Shown here piece after piece: positions 13,661 to 21,957 of a stretch of DNA of 48,048 nt. A program made the position numbers and the translations under genes. Under the pieces are notes generated by a model. The model saw nothing but the letters and a program-made list of their open reading frames with translations, did no database searches and was not told the DNA's origin. The stretch is from a virus: the IMG/VR virus record IMGVR_UViG_3300000563_000006, positions 185 to 48,232 of that record, one strand, 5' to 3'. The first letter of the stretch is position 1. Every line of letters starts with the position of its first letter.

Positions 13661-14397
13661 ACTTCTACCTCTAGCCCTTCGGAGGCTATTATAAACTTAC
13701 GGTTATCAAATGCTGTTTTTAAATGGCCCTCTAATACTTCAGGGCGGTTAGTTCTTGGAGATAGGTGTCCTAAAATAATAGATTTTTTAGCATCCAGATC
13801 CACTGACTGCAAGTATTCTACTACTTGACGATTACTCAAATGACCGAAGTTACTAGTTATTCGTTCTTTCAGTAGTTGGTCATAATGTTCATATTCCCTT
13901 AATAGTTTTTCATCGTAGTCAGTTTCTATGATTAAAGAATCGCAGTCCCTTAGTGCGTTTTCAATTACTTTACTAATACTTCCAGTATCGGTTAATATGC
14001 CAAGCTTAGTATTCTCATCACTGATAACAAACCCCAAAGAGTATATGCTATCGTGTTTGGTACTGAATGGTGTAATCTCCATTGACCCAACGCTTATTGT
14101 GGTGCCTTCTATAAGGTCTTGTATACGTGGGTCATCTTTTAATTCCGGGAATTTTTGCTCGACTATTCGTGAGTTTATATATATTCTAGATAGGTCAGTC
14201 TTTTTCATTAGTGGCTTCATGCCTTTGATATGATCCGAGTGCTCATGACTTATGAACAACGCATCAAAGGATTTTCTACCAGCTATTTCGATAGTCTTTT
14301 TGGCAGATAATCCGGCATCCACTAGAATATGTGTATCATTATTAAATATATAAGTAGAGTTCCCAGAAGAACTCGAACCTATAATTCGAATTTTCAT
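13657..14397 (-). CDS. Metallo-beta-lactamase-fold hydrolase (YycJ-like)
   Basis: A 246-residue protein with a typical start (MKIRIIGSSSSGNSTYI), the metal-binding motif SHEHSDHIKG, a later ILTDTGS with the bridging Asp, and LGHLSPRTNRPE near the end. The serine-rich GSSSSGNS start and overall length match the YycJ/WalJ group, which includes 5'-3' exonucleases acting in DNA repair. A nuclease role fits the neighbouring recombination genes but is not proven. Confidence 0.87.
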   Translation of the reverse strand: MKIRIIGSSSSGNSTYIFNNDTHILVDAGLSAKKTIEIAGRKSFDALFISHEHSDHIKGMKPLMKKTDLSRIYINSRIVEQKFPELKDDPRIQDLIEGTTISVGSMEITPFSTKHDSIYSLGFVISDENTKLGILTDTGSISKVIENALRDCDSLIIETDYDEKLLREYEHYDQLLKERITSNFGHLSNRQVVEYLQSVDLDAKKSIILGHLSPRTNRPEVLEGHLKTAFDNRKFIIASEGLEVEV

Positions 14398-14409
14398 TGT
14401 TAGTTGTGG

Positions 14410-14658
14410 TTAAGTGCGCTTATGGTAGCGTAAAAACAATTTGAGTTTTTTCTCGTCGGGCCACATGTTGTTGAGCCAATCAACAAAATCTTCGTCCTTC
14501 AAATCCTTTTCGGTTAAATCCCGAACTATCGCCCACTGATTTTTAAAGCTACACAAGTGTAGCCTCTCTGTTCTTATACCATAAATTTTGGAGATGTCGT
14601 CCGTGAAATTTGTGACTAAAATCACAGGCTTGCCGACATATTTTTTAAAATCAATCAT
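14410..14658 (-). CDS. Hypothetical protein, 82 aa
   Basis: A small soluble protein (MIDFKKYVGKPVILVTNF...) with a strand-rich first half and a helical second half rich in Lys and Asp. The start codon coincides with the predicted transcription start of the promoter at 14665-14693, which suggests leaderless translation. No family recognised. Confidence 0.7.
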   Translation of the reverse strand: MIDFKKYVGKPVILVTNFTDDISKIYGIRTERLHLCSFKNQWAIVRDLTEKDLKDEDFVDWLNNMWPDEKKLKLFLRYHKRT

Positions 14659-14664
14659 AAGTTA

Positions 14665-14693
14665 ATTATACTAATAATTTAATTAAAAATCAA
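14665..14693 (-). promoter_or_regulatory. Sigma-70-like promoter, leaderless arrangement
   Basis: On the minus strand TTGATT (14688-14693), 17 bp, TATAAT (14665-14670). Counting seven bases from the end of the -10 box gives position 14658, the A of the start codon of the 82-residue gene. Confidence 0.85.
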
Positions 14694-15088
14694 ATATTAT
14701 TGGCAGATATCCTTATTTCTTCCCAGCGGACTTTTCCCTCCTCGATCTGTTTTTTAATTTTGGTTTGTTTAGTAGAAAGTTTTGAGTTACCAGTCTTAAC
14801 TTCTAAAAAGATCACCTCTTCATCCTCGAATACTACGAAGTCCACTGGCCTCCCAAGAAAGTGCGAATCATTGACATTATACGGATAGTCCTTCATAAAA
14901 GGTATGAAGTGTTCTACCGCCATTCCGTGTTTACTTTCAACGGAACGTTTTTTGCTTCGCAGTTCCTTAATTTCATCCTGTAGTGCGTTGGCCCGTATGG
15001 ATAGTCTTTTCAATCGAACTAATGAATAGATCAACGTACCGATACAGGTTAGAATTAATATAATAAATAATATGGCTACTAGGTCCAA
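14690..15088 (-). CDS. Membrane-anchored Holliday-junction-resolvase-related endonuclease
   Basis: A single N-terminal membrane helix (LVAILFIILILTCIGTLIYS) and a coiled-coil linker (about residues 30-50) precede a nuclease-like domain: LGRPVDFVVFEDEEVIFLEV, then KTGNSKLSTKQTKIK and VRWEEIRI. The D...E-x-K arrangement matches the Endonuc_Holl family of predicted endonucleases related to archaeal Holliday junction resolvases. It would sit at the inner membrane with the nuclease in the cytoplasm. It overlaps the CCA-enzyme-like gene by ten bases. Being membrane-bound, it may act on incoming DNA rather than in recombination. Confidence 0.8.
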   Translation of the reverse strand: MDLVAILFIILILTCIGTLIYSLVRLKRLSIRANALQDEIKELRSKKRSVESKHGMAVEHFIPFMKDYPYNVNDSHFLGRPVDFVVFEDEEVIFLEVKTGNSKLSTKQTKIKKQIEEGKVRWEEIRISANNI

Positions 15089-16164
15089 TCTTCTAGTTCC
15101 TTTCGTATTTTTCGTTTGAGGTTAATCACCTTTTTCATGCTAATTTTGTTTGGGCTTCCTTGGCGATCCGCCTCTCTTACCTTTAACAGGTCCCATATAT
15201 GCTCAGCCCCAACTCTTTTAATCAGCCTTCTAACTCCGCGGCTAGTCATTTTAGGATCAATATCAAACATATGATGTTTAACCAAATGACTAACCTTATC
15301 GACCAGTTCGGGATTGAATTTTAGATCCGTTAAGGTTTTTCGAGCTATTTCGGCACCGGTGACTTCGTGCCCAAAAAAGTGAATCTGTCCCGATGAAGTT
15401 ATCTGCATGGTGTCCGCTTTCCCGATATCATGAAATAATATGGTAAGGCGTATAGCCAAATCAGTTGGTGTATTATCTAACGCATACATAGTGTGATCAA
15501 AAACGTTAGTAACGCCATCTCGTTTGCTCTGCACCACAGAGTCGCTGAAATGTAACTTGGGGATAATGTACTCTAATAGTCCAGAATCTTTTAACATTTT
15601 AATCCCTGCGGAAGGTTTTTCCGACATAACTATTTTAATCAGTTCATCCCGTATATATTCTGGGCTTACGGATTGCACTAAACTAGCGTAATCGTAAATT
15701 AATATCCAAGTATCGGTATTTAAAACAAACCCTAGTTGTGAAGCTAGACTAACAGCTCTGAGCATTAATTCCGGATTGCTTAAAAAGAGTTTGCGATCAT
15801 TGATCTTTATCAATCTTTGCCTGATATCCGAAAGCCCTCTCATGGGGTCGTGTATCTCAGAGTTAAGCGTTCCGACTGCTATAGAATCTATTGAAAAGTC
15901 CCTAGAGGTTAAGTACCCATATAAATCATTTCCACAATCTATAAATTTATGGTTTTCCTTATTTATAGTAATAAGCTTAGGATAGTTTTTGCCTAGGACT
16001 TTCTCCAGATGTTCATGCGTTGAAACGTTAGTGTCATTGACTATTAATACATCATAATAATCAATGGGCATTGATAAAACCTTGTAATAAATACAACTAC
16101 CAGAGTAGTACGTTTTGATTCCCAGATCATTTAATTTTTCAAATACTTTATTATGTGAATTCAT
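15079..16164 (-). CDS. tRNA nucleotidyltransferase (CCA-adding)-like protein with HD domain
   Basis: A 361-residue protein in the layout of bacterial CCA-adding/poly(A) polymerases with a C-terminal HD domain. The second half of the head domain is clear: RDFSIDSIAVGTL (88-100), HDPMRGLSDIRQRLIKI (105-121), then NPELMLRAVSLASQLGF (130-146). The HD domain has LFHDIGKAD (243-251) and FFGHEVTGAEIA (263 on). The first catalytic segment is degenerate: where the family has GG...RD and D-x-D, this has SGSCIYYKVLSMPIDYYDVLI, so catalytic capacity is uncertain. The phage tRNAs lack an encoded CCA, so such an activity would have a use. It could instead be an HD phosphohydrolase only. Confidence 0.75.
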   Translation of the reverse strand: MNSHNKVFEKLNDLGIKTYYSGSCIYYKVLSMPIDYYDVLIVNDTNVSTHEHLEKVLGKNYPKLITINKENHKFIDCGNDLYGYLTSRDFSIDSIAVGTLNSEIHDPMRGLSDIRQRLIKINDRKLFLSNPELMLRAVSLASQLGFVLNTDTWILIYDYASLVQSVSPEYIRDELIKIVMSEKPSAGIKMLKDSGLLEYIIPKLHFSDSVVQSKRDGVTNVFDHTMYALDNTPTDLAIRLTILFHDIGKADTMQITSSGQIHFFGHEVTGAEIARKTLTDLKFNPELVDKVSHLVKHHMFDIDPKMTSRGVRRLIKRVGAEHIWDLLKVREADRQGSPNKISMKKVINLKRKIRKELEDWT

Positions 16165-16372
16165 CTGGTGTTTTTATTCCGTATCGATGTTTAAAGCCTT
16201 CGATTTTAATTCTGGATTTCCAAAGGTGCCCTTCACATGTAAAAAACGGATGTACTTTTCGGGTTTCATCTGTCTTATTAGTTACTCCGGGCAGCTTGCA
16301 TTCTCTTTTTCTTGCCACAAAAAACTTGCAGTAGGCGCATACGCGCGCCATTTCTAATTCAGGGATCTTCAT
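16151..16372 (-). CDS. Small cysteine-rich protein, possible zinc binding
   Basis: A 73-residue protein with five cysteines and nearby histidines: CAYCKFF (12-18), CKLPG (about 25), and VHPFFTCEGHLW. The spacing suggests one zinc site. It overlaps the stop of the small membrane protein upstream by 14 bases and the start of the CCA-enzyme-like gene by 14 bases. No family recognised. Confidence 0.68.
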   Translation of the reverse strand: MKIPELEMARVCAYCKFFVARKRECKLPGVTNKTDETRKVHPFFTCEGHLWKSRIKIEGFKHRYGIKTPDEFT

Positions 16373-16535
16373 AGATTCTTTCTCCTTTAGCTATTGTGTA
16401 GGTTATGTAAAAGGCTATTAGCCCTATTATGAAAATAACAGTTAATAATACAGAGGACAGTAGTGCTTCAACTGTGCCCCATAATACTACAAAGCCTATA
16501 CATATAAATGATATCAAGAACATGAAATTTTTCAT
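16359..16535 (-). CDS. Small membrane protein, 58 aa
   Basis: A short gene starting at 16535 (MKNFMFLISF) with two closely spaced membrane helices: FLISFICIGFVVLWG, then SSVLLTVIFIIGLIAFYITY, ending with a charged IAKGERIYEDP. The start overlaps the upstream stop (ATGA). The dense overlap and the good helices make it likely real. It could be a small holin-like or host-membrane-acting protein, but nothing identifies it. Confidence 0.68.
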   Translation of the reverse strand: MKNFMFLISFICIGFVVLWGTVEALLSSVLLTVIFIIGLIAFYITYTIAKGERIYEDP

Positions 16536-16870
16536 TTGTCCTCCAGTAAATCTAGTTGTGGGTGTGGTCCTGGGTTACGTTGTTTGTGATAATTAAGTTG
16601 TTGTATTCTGTTCTCTATAAAGTTACTGAGTCTATGTAGCTCATATAGATCGTTGTCCTCGGGTGATTTAGTAAAACAATCTATATGCCCAATTGTTTCT
16701 AAGTCATTATCAACCCATTTTTCTAATTCTGTGTGGGCCTCAATAAATATTCCGTGAGGCCCATCATAATCAGATATACGGGTTACTATTCCTATGCGAT
16801 TGTCATGATTTTTGCAGATTACGATTGATCCTACTCTATAGTTCAATCTTTTCATGCTTGACCTCCCCAT
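16532..16870 (-). CDS. Hypothetical protein, 112 aa
   Basis: The first 60 residues look like a small barrel (YRVGSIVICKNHDNRIGIV, then FIEAHTELEKWV), comparable to SH3-like domains; the C-terminus is a charged helix (LYELHRLSNFIENRIQQL). A better start may be the second methionine at residue 6, since the first five residues overlap the upstream gene. No family recognised. Confidence 0.68.
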   Translation of the reverse strand: MGRSSMKRLNYRVGSIVICKNHDNRIGIVTRISDYDGPHGIFIEAHTELEKWVDNDLETIGHIDCFTKSPEDNDLYELHRLSNFIENRIQQLNYHKQRNPGPHPQLDLLEDK

Positions 16871-17204
16871 TATTAACGGTTAACCTTACAATCTCATCCC
16901 CGCTTTCCCACACCAAGAAAGCTTCTAAAAATCCGGAGCTATTCTGTAATGTTGGTACCAATATGTCATTATAGACCGATCCTGAGCCTTCATATCGTAA
17001 ATATATCTCAGCTACGCGCATTTGTTTGTTGGGCAGTATAACCCCTTTTATTGAGCACAATTCACACAGATCAGTTATTTCGATCATCATGGTATCGAAG
17101 TCTATGAGCACCGGGCGTTTTTGATTATCCGGGCACAACATAGCTAGAGGAACTACTAGGTCTTTTATTTTTTTAGTTTTCCACAAAGAAATGTTATAAG
17201 ACAT
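16836..17204 (-). CDS. Hypothetical protein, 122 aa
   Basis: A beta-rich soluble protein (RPVLIDFDTMMIEITDLCEL, then RVAEIYLRYEGSGSVYND and EIVRLTVNNGEVK). It starts one base after the helicase stop and overlaps the next gene by 35 bases. No family recognised. Confidence 0.68.
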   Translation of the reverse strand: MSYNISLWKTKKIKDLVVPLAMLCPDNQKRPVLIDFDTMMIEITDLCELCSIKGVILPNKQMRVAEIYLRYEGSGSVYNDILVPTLQNSSGFLEAFLVWESGDEIVRLTVNNGEVKHEKIEL

Positions 17205-17205
17205 T

Positions 17206-18528
17206 CTATGCTCCTATGATCTTTTTGAGAGTTCGGTTTCTATTATAAAATTGAAATTTCAGTATCTCTACCTTGTCATCGTAAAAATCTATAATAATAG
17301 GCTTCTTTTTATTTGCTAATGGTCGCATAATTCGTCCAGCCATTTGCTTGACTAATATTTTTGATTTAACTGGAGCACAAATAAATAGCGCATCCAACGA
17401 TGGCACGTCTATACCTGTAGAAAATAATTGTATAGTGGATATCACAGCTTTGCATTTACCGGAGGATAATTCTTTCATAATTTTCTTCCTCTGTGCCTTA
17501 GGAGTTTTGCTAGTTAACATACGTGAGCCTTGTATATTCTCGTGCAACCATTTTACCTGGGATTGGCGCTGACACAGCATAACTACTTGCCGGTCTTTAT
17601 AGTCCTTGTATGTATCAAGTATTAGATTATTTCGAGCATCATCTTCGGAAAGGTGTGATATCATTTGTGTGTATTCCGAAGAATCAAATATAGGAAAAAA
17701 ATAGTCTGTTTTAATGACCTTTAATTCCGGTATCACTATTGAACTTTTAACATCAGTATCATCTACAATATAGTGGTTCATACCCGTTAACCAAAATATA
17801 ATCTTTGTTAATCCATCCGTCCTTTCGGGAGTAGCCCCTAGCGCCCACTTATATTTAGCCTTTAGTCGAGCGATAGCAGCAGCAAAAGTATTGGCCGGAA
17901 TAATATGTGCTTCATCTACAAATATTTGTCCGAAAGTTTTATTTAATTCCGTTGGGTCCATCTTGGTAACAGACTGTAGCAATCCAACTGTTACCGGCTT
18001 AATAATCTTTCGAGTATCTCCGATGAATCCAACGTCTCTTATATTTGTGAAAGCTTTTAATCTATCCACAAACTGGTTCGCTAACTCTAGGGTGTGCACC
18101 AAAATTAAAGTGGGCTGTTTCCTCTTACATATCGCAGCTATGGCGATCACAGTTTTTCCAGTACCTGTTGGGGCCTGTATAACCCCATTAGTGTTGCCTA
18201 AAATAAAATCTACCGGACCTTTTTGGTATTCCCTAAGCTCGCCGCTGAACTCAATGTCCAGTAAATCAGGAGACTCAACGCGATAATCTTCAATATCATG
18301 ATGAGCCAAATAGTTGTCTTTTAACGAAATGCCATATCCTATTGGAATCACTAGACCCTCTTGCGTATCTTTAAAATAATACGTATATTTAGATATGCCC
18401 ATAACGTTCTTACCCAACGACATTGCAACGCTAAACTTTGGGTTAGTGATCGTTAAAGCGCTTTTAATGTCCGATTTTTCAATATTTGACAGGTCGGTAA
18501 GCAGGGCCTGGTTTGAGAGTTTTATCAT
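17206..18528 (-). CDS. SF2 DEAH-type helicase (UvsW/type III restriction-like)
   Basis: A 440-residue helicase with motif I APTGTGKT (119-126), motif II DEAH (205-208), motif III region GATPERTDG (231-239), motif V STGIDVPSLD, and motif VI QMAGRIMRP. An N-terminal domain of about 95 residues precedes the core. Phage helicases of this shape (T4 UvsW) unwind branched DNA and drive junction migration in recombination-dependent replication, which fits the exonuclease, annealing ATPase and resolvases in the same block. It is the first gene of the leftward operon; divergent promoters lie upstream. Confidence 0.92.
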   Translation of the reverse strand: MIKLSNQALLTDLSNIEKSDIKSALTITNPKFSVAMSLGKNVMGISKYTYYFKDTQEGLVIPIGYGISLKDNYLAHHDIEDYRVESPDLLDIEFSGELREYQKGPVDFILGNTNGVIQAPTGTGKTVIAIAAICKRKQPTLILVHTLELANQFVDRLKAFTNIRDVGFIGDTRKIIKPVTVGLLQSVTKMDPTELNKTFGQIFVDEAHIIPANTFAAAIARLKAKYKWALGATPERTDGLTKIIFWLTGMNHYIVDDTDVKSSIVIPELKVIKTDYFFPIFDSSEYTQMISHLSEDDARNNLILDTYKDYKDRQVVMLCQRQSQVKWLHENIQGSRMLTSKTPKAQRKKIMKELSSGKCKAVISTIQLFSTGIDVPSLDALFICAPVKSKILVKQMAGRIMRPLANKKKPIIIDFYDDKVEILKFQFYNRNRTLKKIIGA

Positions 18529-18561
18529 AAAAAAATTTGGTTAGATTCTTCTCACAGTTCT

Positions 18562-18607
18562 TATACCAGAATATATAGTTGATTTTAATCAGTATATTTA
18601 TTATAAT
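18562..18607. promoter_or_regulatory. Divergent promoter region between helicase and tail genes
   Basis: Rightward, TTGATT (18579-18584), 17 bp, TATAAT (18602-18607) is a strong sigma-70-like promoter with transcription expected from about 18614. Leftward, a weaker pair TTAAAA, 17 bp, TATAAG is readable toward the helicase. The leader to the first tail gene contains AAAGGAG, a good Shine-Dalgarno site. Confidence 0.75.
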
Positions 18608-18637
18608 AAAATATCAAATAAAATTCAAAGGAGATTT

Positions 18638-19054
18638 ATGAATAAGACAACCGAACAAATACTGAATGACCTGTTTGAACATAATTACGCATTAAAGCAG
18701 GCTTCGATATTAAACGATAAGGTGCAAATTGTACTAAAAAGCTTAACTGCCAAAGAGCAGTTAGAGATAGACGAAAAATCTAAAGATTCTGATACATACG
18801 TACAGTTTCTACGAAATAACACACTGGTTACATTGGCTTATATGTTAAAACAATATTCTAGTCCGAAAAAACAAATGAAGTTTGAGGATCCGGATAAAGC
18901 GTTAGACTTTCTTAAAGAGCTACCAGTGGCTGTAGTCGACGCGATTACACAAGTTCGACAAGAGTTCGACAAAGAAGTTCGTGCTGCACTCAACGCCGAG
19001 AATCTAGATGAAAATTTTACCACAACCCCATCAACAGAAAGCGAGTCCAATTAA
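18638..19054 (+). CDS. Tail assembly chaperone, short form (gpG-like)
   Basis: A 138-residue, mostly helical acidic protein starting MNKTTEQILNDLFEHNYALK. It lies directly before the tape measure gene, the universal place of tail tape measure chaperones. A ribosomal slip at AAATTTT (19012-19018) would extend it into the next frame. The last part, after residue 127, is low in complexity (TTTPSTESESN), as is usual for the short product. It has the best Shine-Dalgarno site of the region (AAAGGAG). Confidence 0.85.
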   Translation: MNKTTEQILNDLFEHNYALKQASILNDKVQIVLKSLTAKEQLEIDEKSKDSDTYVQFLRNNTLVTLAYMLKQYSSPKKQMKFEDPDKALDFLKELPVAVVDAITQVRQEFDKEVRAALNAENLDENFTTTPSTESESN

Positions 19055-19362
19055 TCCTTGATGGGGTTAATGTTGAACCTGATTCTCTACGAGAGGCTGT
19101 TTTAATAAATGAAAAGCAACGAAAGGAAGGGCTGGAAACTATGCAGTTTCAGTTGTTGCTGTCTGCTATCCTAACCGACAAGCAAGATTCTACCGGAATG
19201 AATAAGCTTAACCAACTACTATCAAAGTATAACGATCTTATACGTCCAGATAGAGTTAAATCTAGAGGTAAGTTTGTTAAAAAGAATGAAGACTTACTAA
19301 AAGATATGAAGTCATTTAATTTTAAAAAAGTGAAAGTAGAAAATAATGCCCTTATTCAGTGA
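18638..19362 (+). CDS. Tail assembly chaperone, long form by -1 frameshift (gpGT-like)
   Basis: The -1 frame is open from the slippery site to a stop at 19362 and has no start codon of its own near the junction. The fused protein has 127 residues from the short form and 114 from the downstream frame (starting YHNPINRKRVQLILDG, ending VENNALIQ), 241 in all. The downstream part ends 17 bases inside the tape measure gene. In lambda and many other phages this long form binds the tape measure protein while the tail tube forms. The frameshift is inferred from the site, the open frame and the position. Confidence 0.78.
19012..19018 (+). promoter_or_regulatory. Slippery heptamer A AAT TTT for -1 frameshifting
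   Basis: The heptamer is in frame as X XXY YYZ (GAA AAT TTT in frame 0). Both tRNAs can re-pair one base back on AAA TTT. No clear downstream stem-loop was picked out by eye. Confidence 0.72.
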
Positions 19363-21955
19363 TATCGGGGCTAATCCCGAAGAAGAAATAACTTATCGTG
19401 TAAATGTAGATACTTCTAATCTAAGCGCACAGCTACAACAAGTTCGCCAGGAAATTGGTCAATCGATGCAAGCCGGTGGCACATTTAGTGCACCTACAAT
19501 GGGAGCTATGATGGCCGCCCCGATTGGCGCGATAGAAAACGCCCAACAACAAATATCAACACATGCCAACACTGCCTTTGGTACTGCTGTTATGGGGCTT
19601 CAAAGATTTTCTGAAGACGCGCAGATGGCTGTTGAGCGTGTCGGAGGCGGATGGAGGGACATGTACAGATCCTTTATGGCTACTGGATGGAGCCCTGATA
19701 TGCCCATTACTCGTGGGGACTGGGGAGAGGCCCATAGAAGAGAAATGGATTATGATATACGTATGGGATTCAGAGCCGGTGGAATGGTTGCAGGAACCGC
19801 AGCGGGCGCGTGGTTTGGTCCTTGGGGTGCAGCCATTGGAGGCTGGGCAGGAGAGCGCGTTGGTGGAATGGCGCATACAGCATATGCAACTACCATTGGT
19901 CGTGGACATATCGCGTTAGAAGACACAGAAAGATTTATACGTGATACATCGTGGCGATTTGCTGGTGGGCGTATTGAAGGTACTGAGGCCCGAGATTTGG
20001 CTTACTCTATTCAAGCTATGCGTAGAGATCCCGCAGTTAGGGGCGAAAGATTAGGCAGATCGGACATACAAGAGATACAAGCAGAATTTACCGAGATAGG
20101 TGGTTTTGATTTTGTAAGATCGGCTGAGGAATATGCTGATAGGATGCGACAAGTTGTTACACAGCATAGAGACGTAATGCGTACTCTAAGAGTATCACGA
20201 TCAGAGGCTTTACAAATTATGCGTGGCATGGATGACCTTGGATTAGAGGGCCAAGGATTCGACTACGCCACAACAGCTGCCATGACAAATGCAATGGCGC
20301 GACGTGCAGGTTATCGTGGTACAGAAATGTTAGAGTTTGGAATGCAATCTGCACAGCTAGCCCAAGGTTTTGGTCTTAATATGGGTGGGGGTTTTCTAAG
20401 TGGTATGGAAGTTTTAACTATGCTTAGAGAGCATCCGGGTCTATATTCAAGACAAATGATTCAACAAGCTGGTGGCATAGAAAACATTGCTATGAATGTG
20501 CAACAGCGTGCTTATCAATGGGCAACTGGAACACAAGGATTCCTACATTATACAGCAGGTCAGGGTGCTGGGGATTGGCAGCCGTTCGGCGAACGAGCAT
20601 TAGGAGCAGTCCAAAATATTCGTGACGTTGGAGATTTTCTAACGCAAACTGCGATGCTTCCAAGTCGGATATCCCAGGATACAGCTGGAACGCAGTTTAT
20701 GTTTAGTATGGCAGACAACGTAGCTCGTATGAATATGATGGCTGGGGCAGGAGTCGATGTTACTAATCCGGCACATTATATTGGTTTAAGAATGCGGCAA
20801 GGTCTTGACCACCAATCTGCGGTTCGTGAGTGGCGAGAGTTTAGTTTAATAAATGAGCCTATACAGTTTATGGGCGCTGATTTTGCTAGAGAGGCTATGT
20901 GGGGGGCTGAAACCTCTCCGTGGTCTAGAATATGGGATCGGGCATGGAGCGAACCGGCTGGTCGTGCAATGGACGTAGGTTCTGCTATTCTTAGAGGTGC
21001 TGCGGATCAGTATTGGCACAGACCATTACGTGGACTACAAAGGAGGTTTGAACGTGCGTTTGGAATCGAAGTTCCTACAGTGGCTGCTGGGGGTATAAAC
21101 TTCTCAAATATCGCTGATGATGTTATAGATAGAGTATTAGAAGCTGGAGATTATGCTGGAGTAGAATCACCAATGCGGGAAGAAGATGTACGAGAGCCTT
21201 ATAGGCCAGGGCACGGACGGGAATACCGAAGGGTTCTTGAAAGGGCAGATTTAACCGACGAGCGGCTTCGTCGAGTAGGTTTCGAGAGCATACAAGAATT
21301 AGATGAATTCTTATTAGGAAGTACTCCGGAAGACTATACAAGGTTTTTGGAACAACATAATTTATGGAATCCTAGAACAGCCCGCTCTCGTGAGTTACGC
21401 CGGATTTTAGATGAAAGGTCTATGTATGTATGGAGCCCCGAAGGTCAAGAAGACATTGTTCGACAAAGATTGTCCGGACTTCATGCAACCCTTGAAGCCT
21501 TTGATGAAATTAGAGACCCGCTTATGGAGTTTTATGCTAAGAAAGAAGGCGAACAATTATCTACTGACGATCTAATAAAAAGAATTCGTGAGGAAGAGCC
21601 AGAATTCTTTCAACAGTTAGTAGCAACAACAAACGTAACAGATCCAGTGGGAACTATAAGAGCCACTGGCGGACCAGGTCCATGGCTAGAAACTCAACGA
21701 CGTGCTGTTACCGCAGAAGGTCGTCGACTAGCTTTGGTAGAAAGCTTACGAGAAATGAATATCGACGTTGAAAGGCTTGGTATAATTCCCGAAGAGGGCG
21801 AGCCCGAACATGAAATATTTAGGGACGTGGGTCTACAAGTAAATACTGGTATGGCCCATAATATACAAACAATGTTACAATTAATGAGATCCACAGGTAT
21901 TGCCGTTAGACAAGCTGGTGGTATAGGTGTGGAATCAGCAGATTACGGAAGGTAA
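19346..21955 (+). CDS. Tail tape measure protein
   Basis: An 869-residue protein placed right after the chaperone gene. The start EITYRVNVDTSNLSAQLQQV is the usual opening of tape measure proteins. Residues about 145-175 form a Gly/Ala-rich hydrophobic stretch (GGMVAGTAAGAWFGPWGAAI) that could cross the host membrane on DNA injection. The remainder is long, helical and rich in Arg and Glu. Tape measure length sets tail length; about 870 residues would suggest a tail on the order of 130 nm using the common rule of 0.15 nm per residue. No lysozyme or peptidase domain was noticed. Confidence 0.85.
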   Translation: MPLFSDIGANPEEEITYRVNVDTSNLSAQLQQVRQEIGQSMQAGGTFSAPTMGAMMAAPIGAIENAQQQISTHANTAFGTAVMGLQRFSEDAQMAVERVGGGWRDMYRSFMATGWSPDMPITRGDWGEAHRREMDYDIRMGFRAGGMVAGTAAGAWFGPWGAAIGGWAGERVGGMAHTAYATTIGRGHIALEDTERFIRDTSWRFAGGRIEGTEARDLAYSIQAMRRDPAVRGERLGRSDIQEIQAEFTEIGGFDFVRSAEEYADRMRQVVTQHRDVMRTLRVSRSEALQIMRGMDDLGLEGQGFDYATTAAMTNAMARRAGYRGTEMLEFGMQSAQLAQGFGLNMGGGFLSGMEVLTMLREHPGLYSRQMIQQAGGIENIAMNVQQRAYQWATGTQGFLHYTAGQGAGDWQPFGERALGAVQNIRDVGDFLTQTAMLPSRISQDTAGTQFMFSMADNVARMNMMAGAGVDVTNPAHYIGLRMRQGLDHQSAVREWREFSLINEPIQFMGADFAREAMWGAETSPWSRIWDRAWSEPAGRAMDVGSAILRGAADQYWHRPLRGLQRRFERAFGIEVPTVAAGGINFSNIADDVIDRVLEAGDYAGVESPMREEDVREPYRPGHGREYRRVLERADLTDERLRRVGFESIQELDEFLLGSTPEDYTRFLEQHNLWNPRTARSRELRRILDERSMYVWSPEGQEDIVRQRLSGLHATLEAFDEIRDPLMEFYAKKEGEQLSTDDLIKRIREEEPEFFQQLVATTNVTDPVGTIRATGGPGPWLETQRRAVTAEGRRLALVESLREMNIDVERLGIIPEEGEPEHEIFRDVGLQVNTGMAHNIQTMLQLMRSTGIAVRQAGGIGVESADYGR

Positions 21956-21957
21956 CC

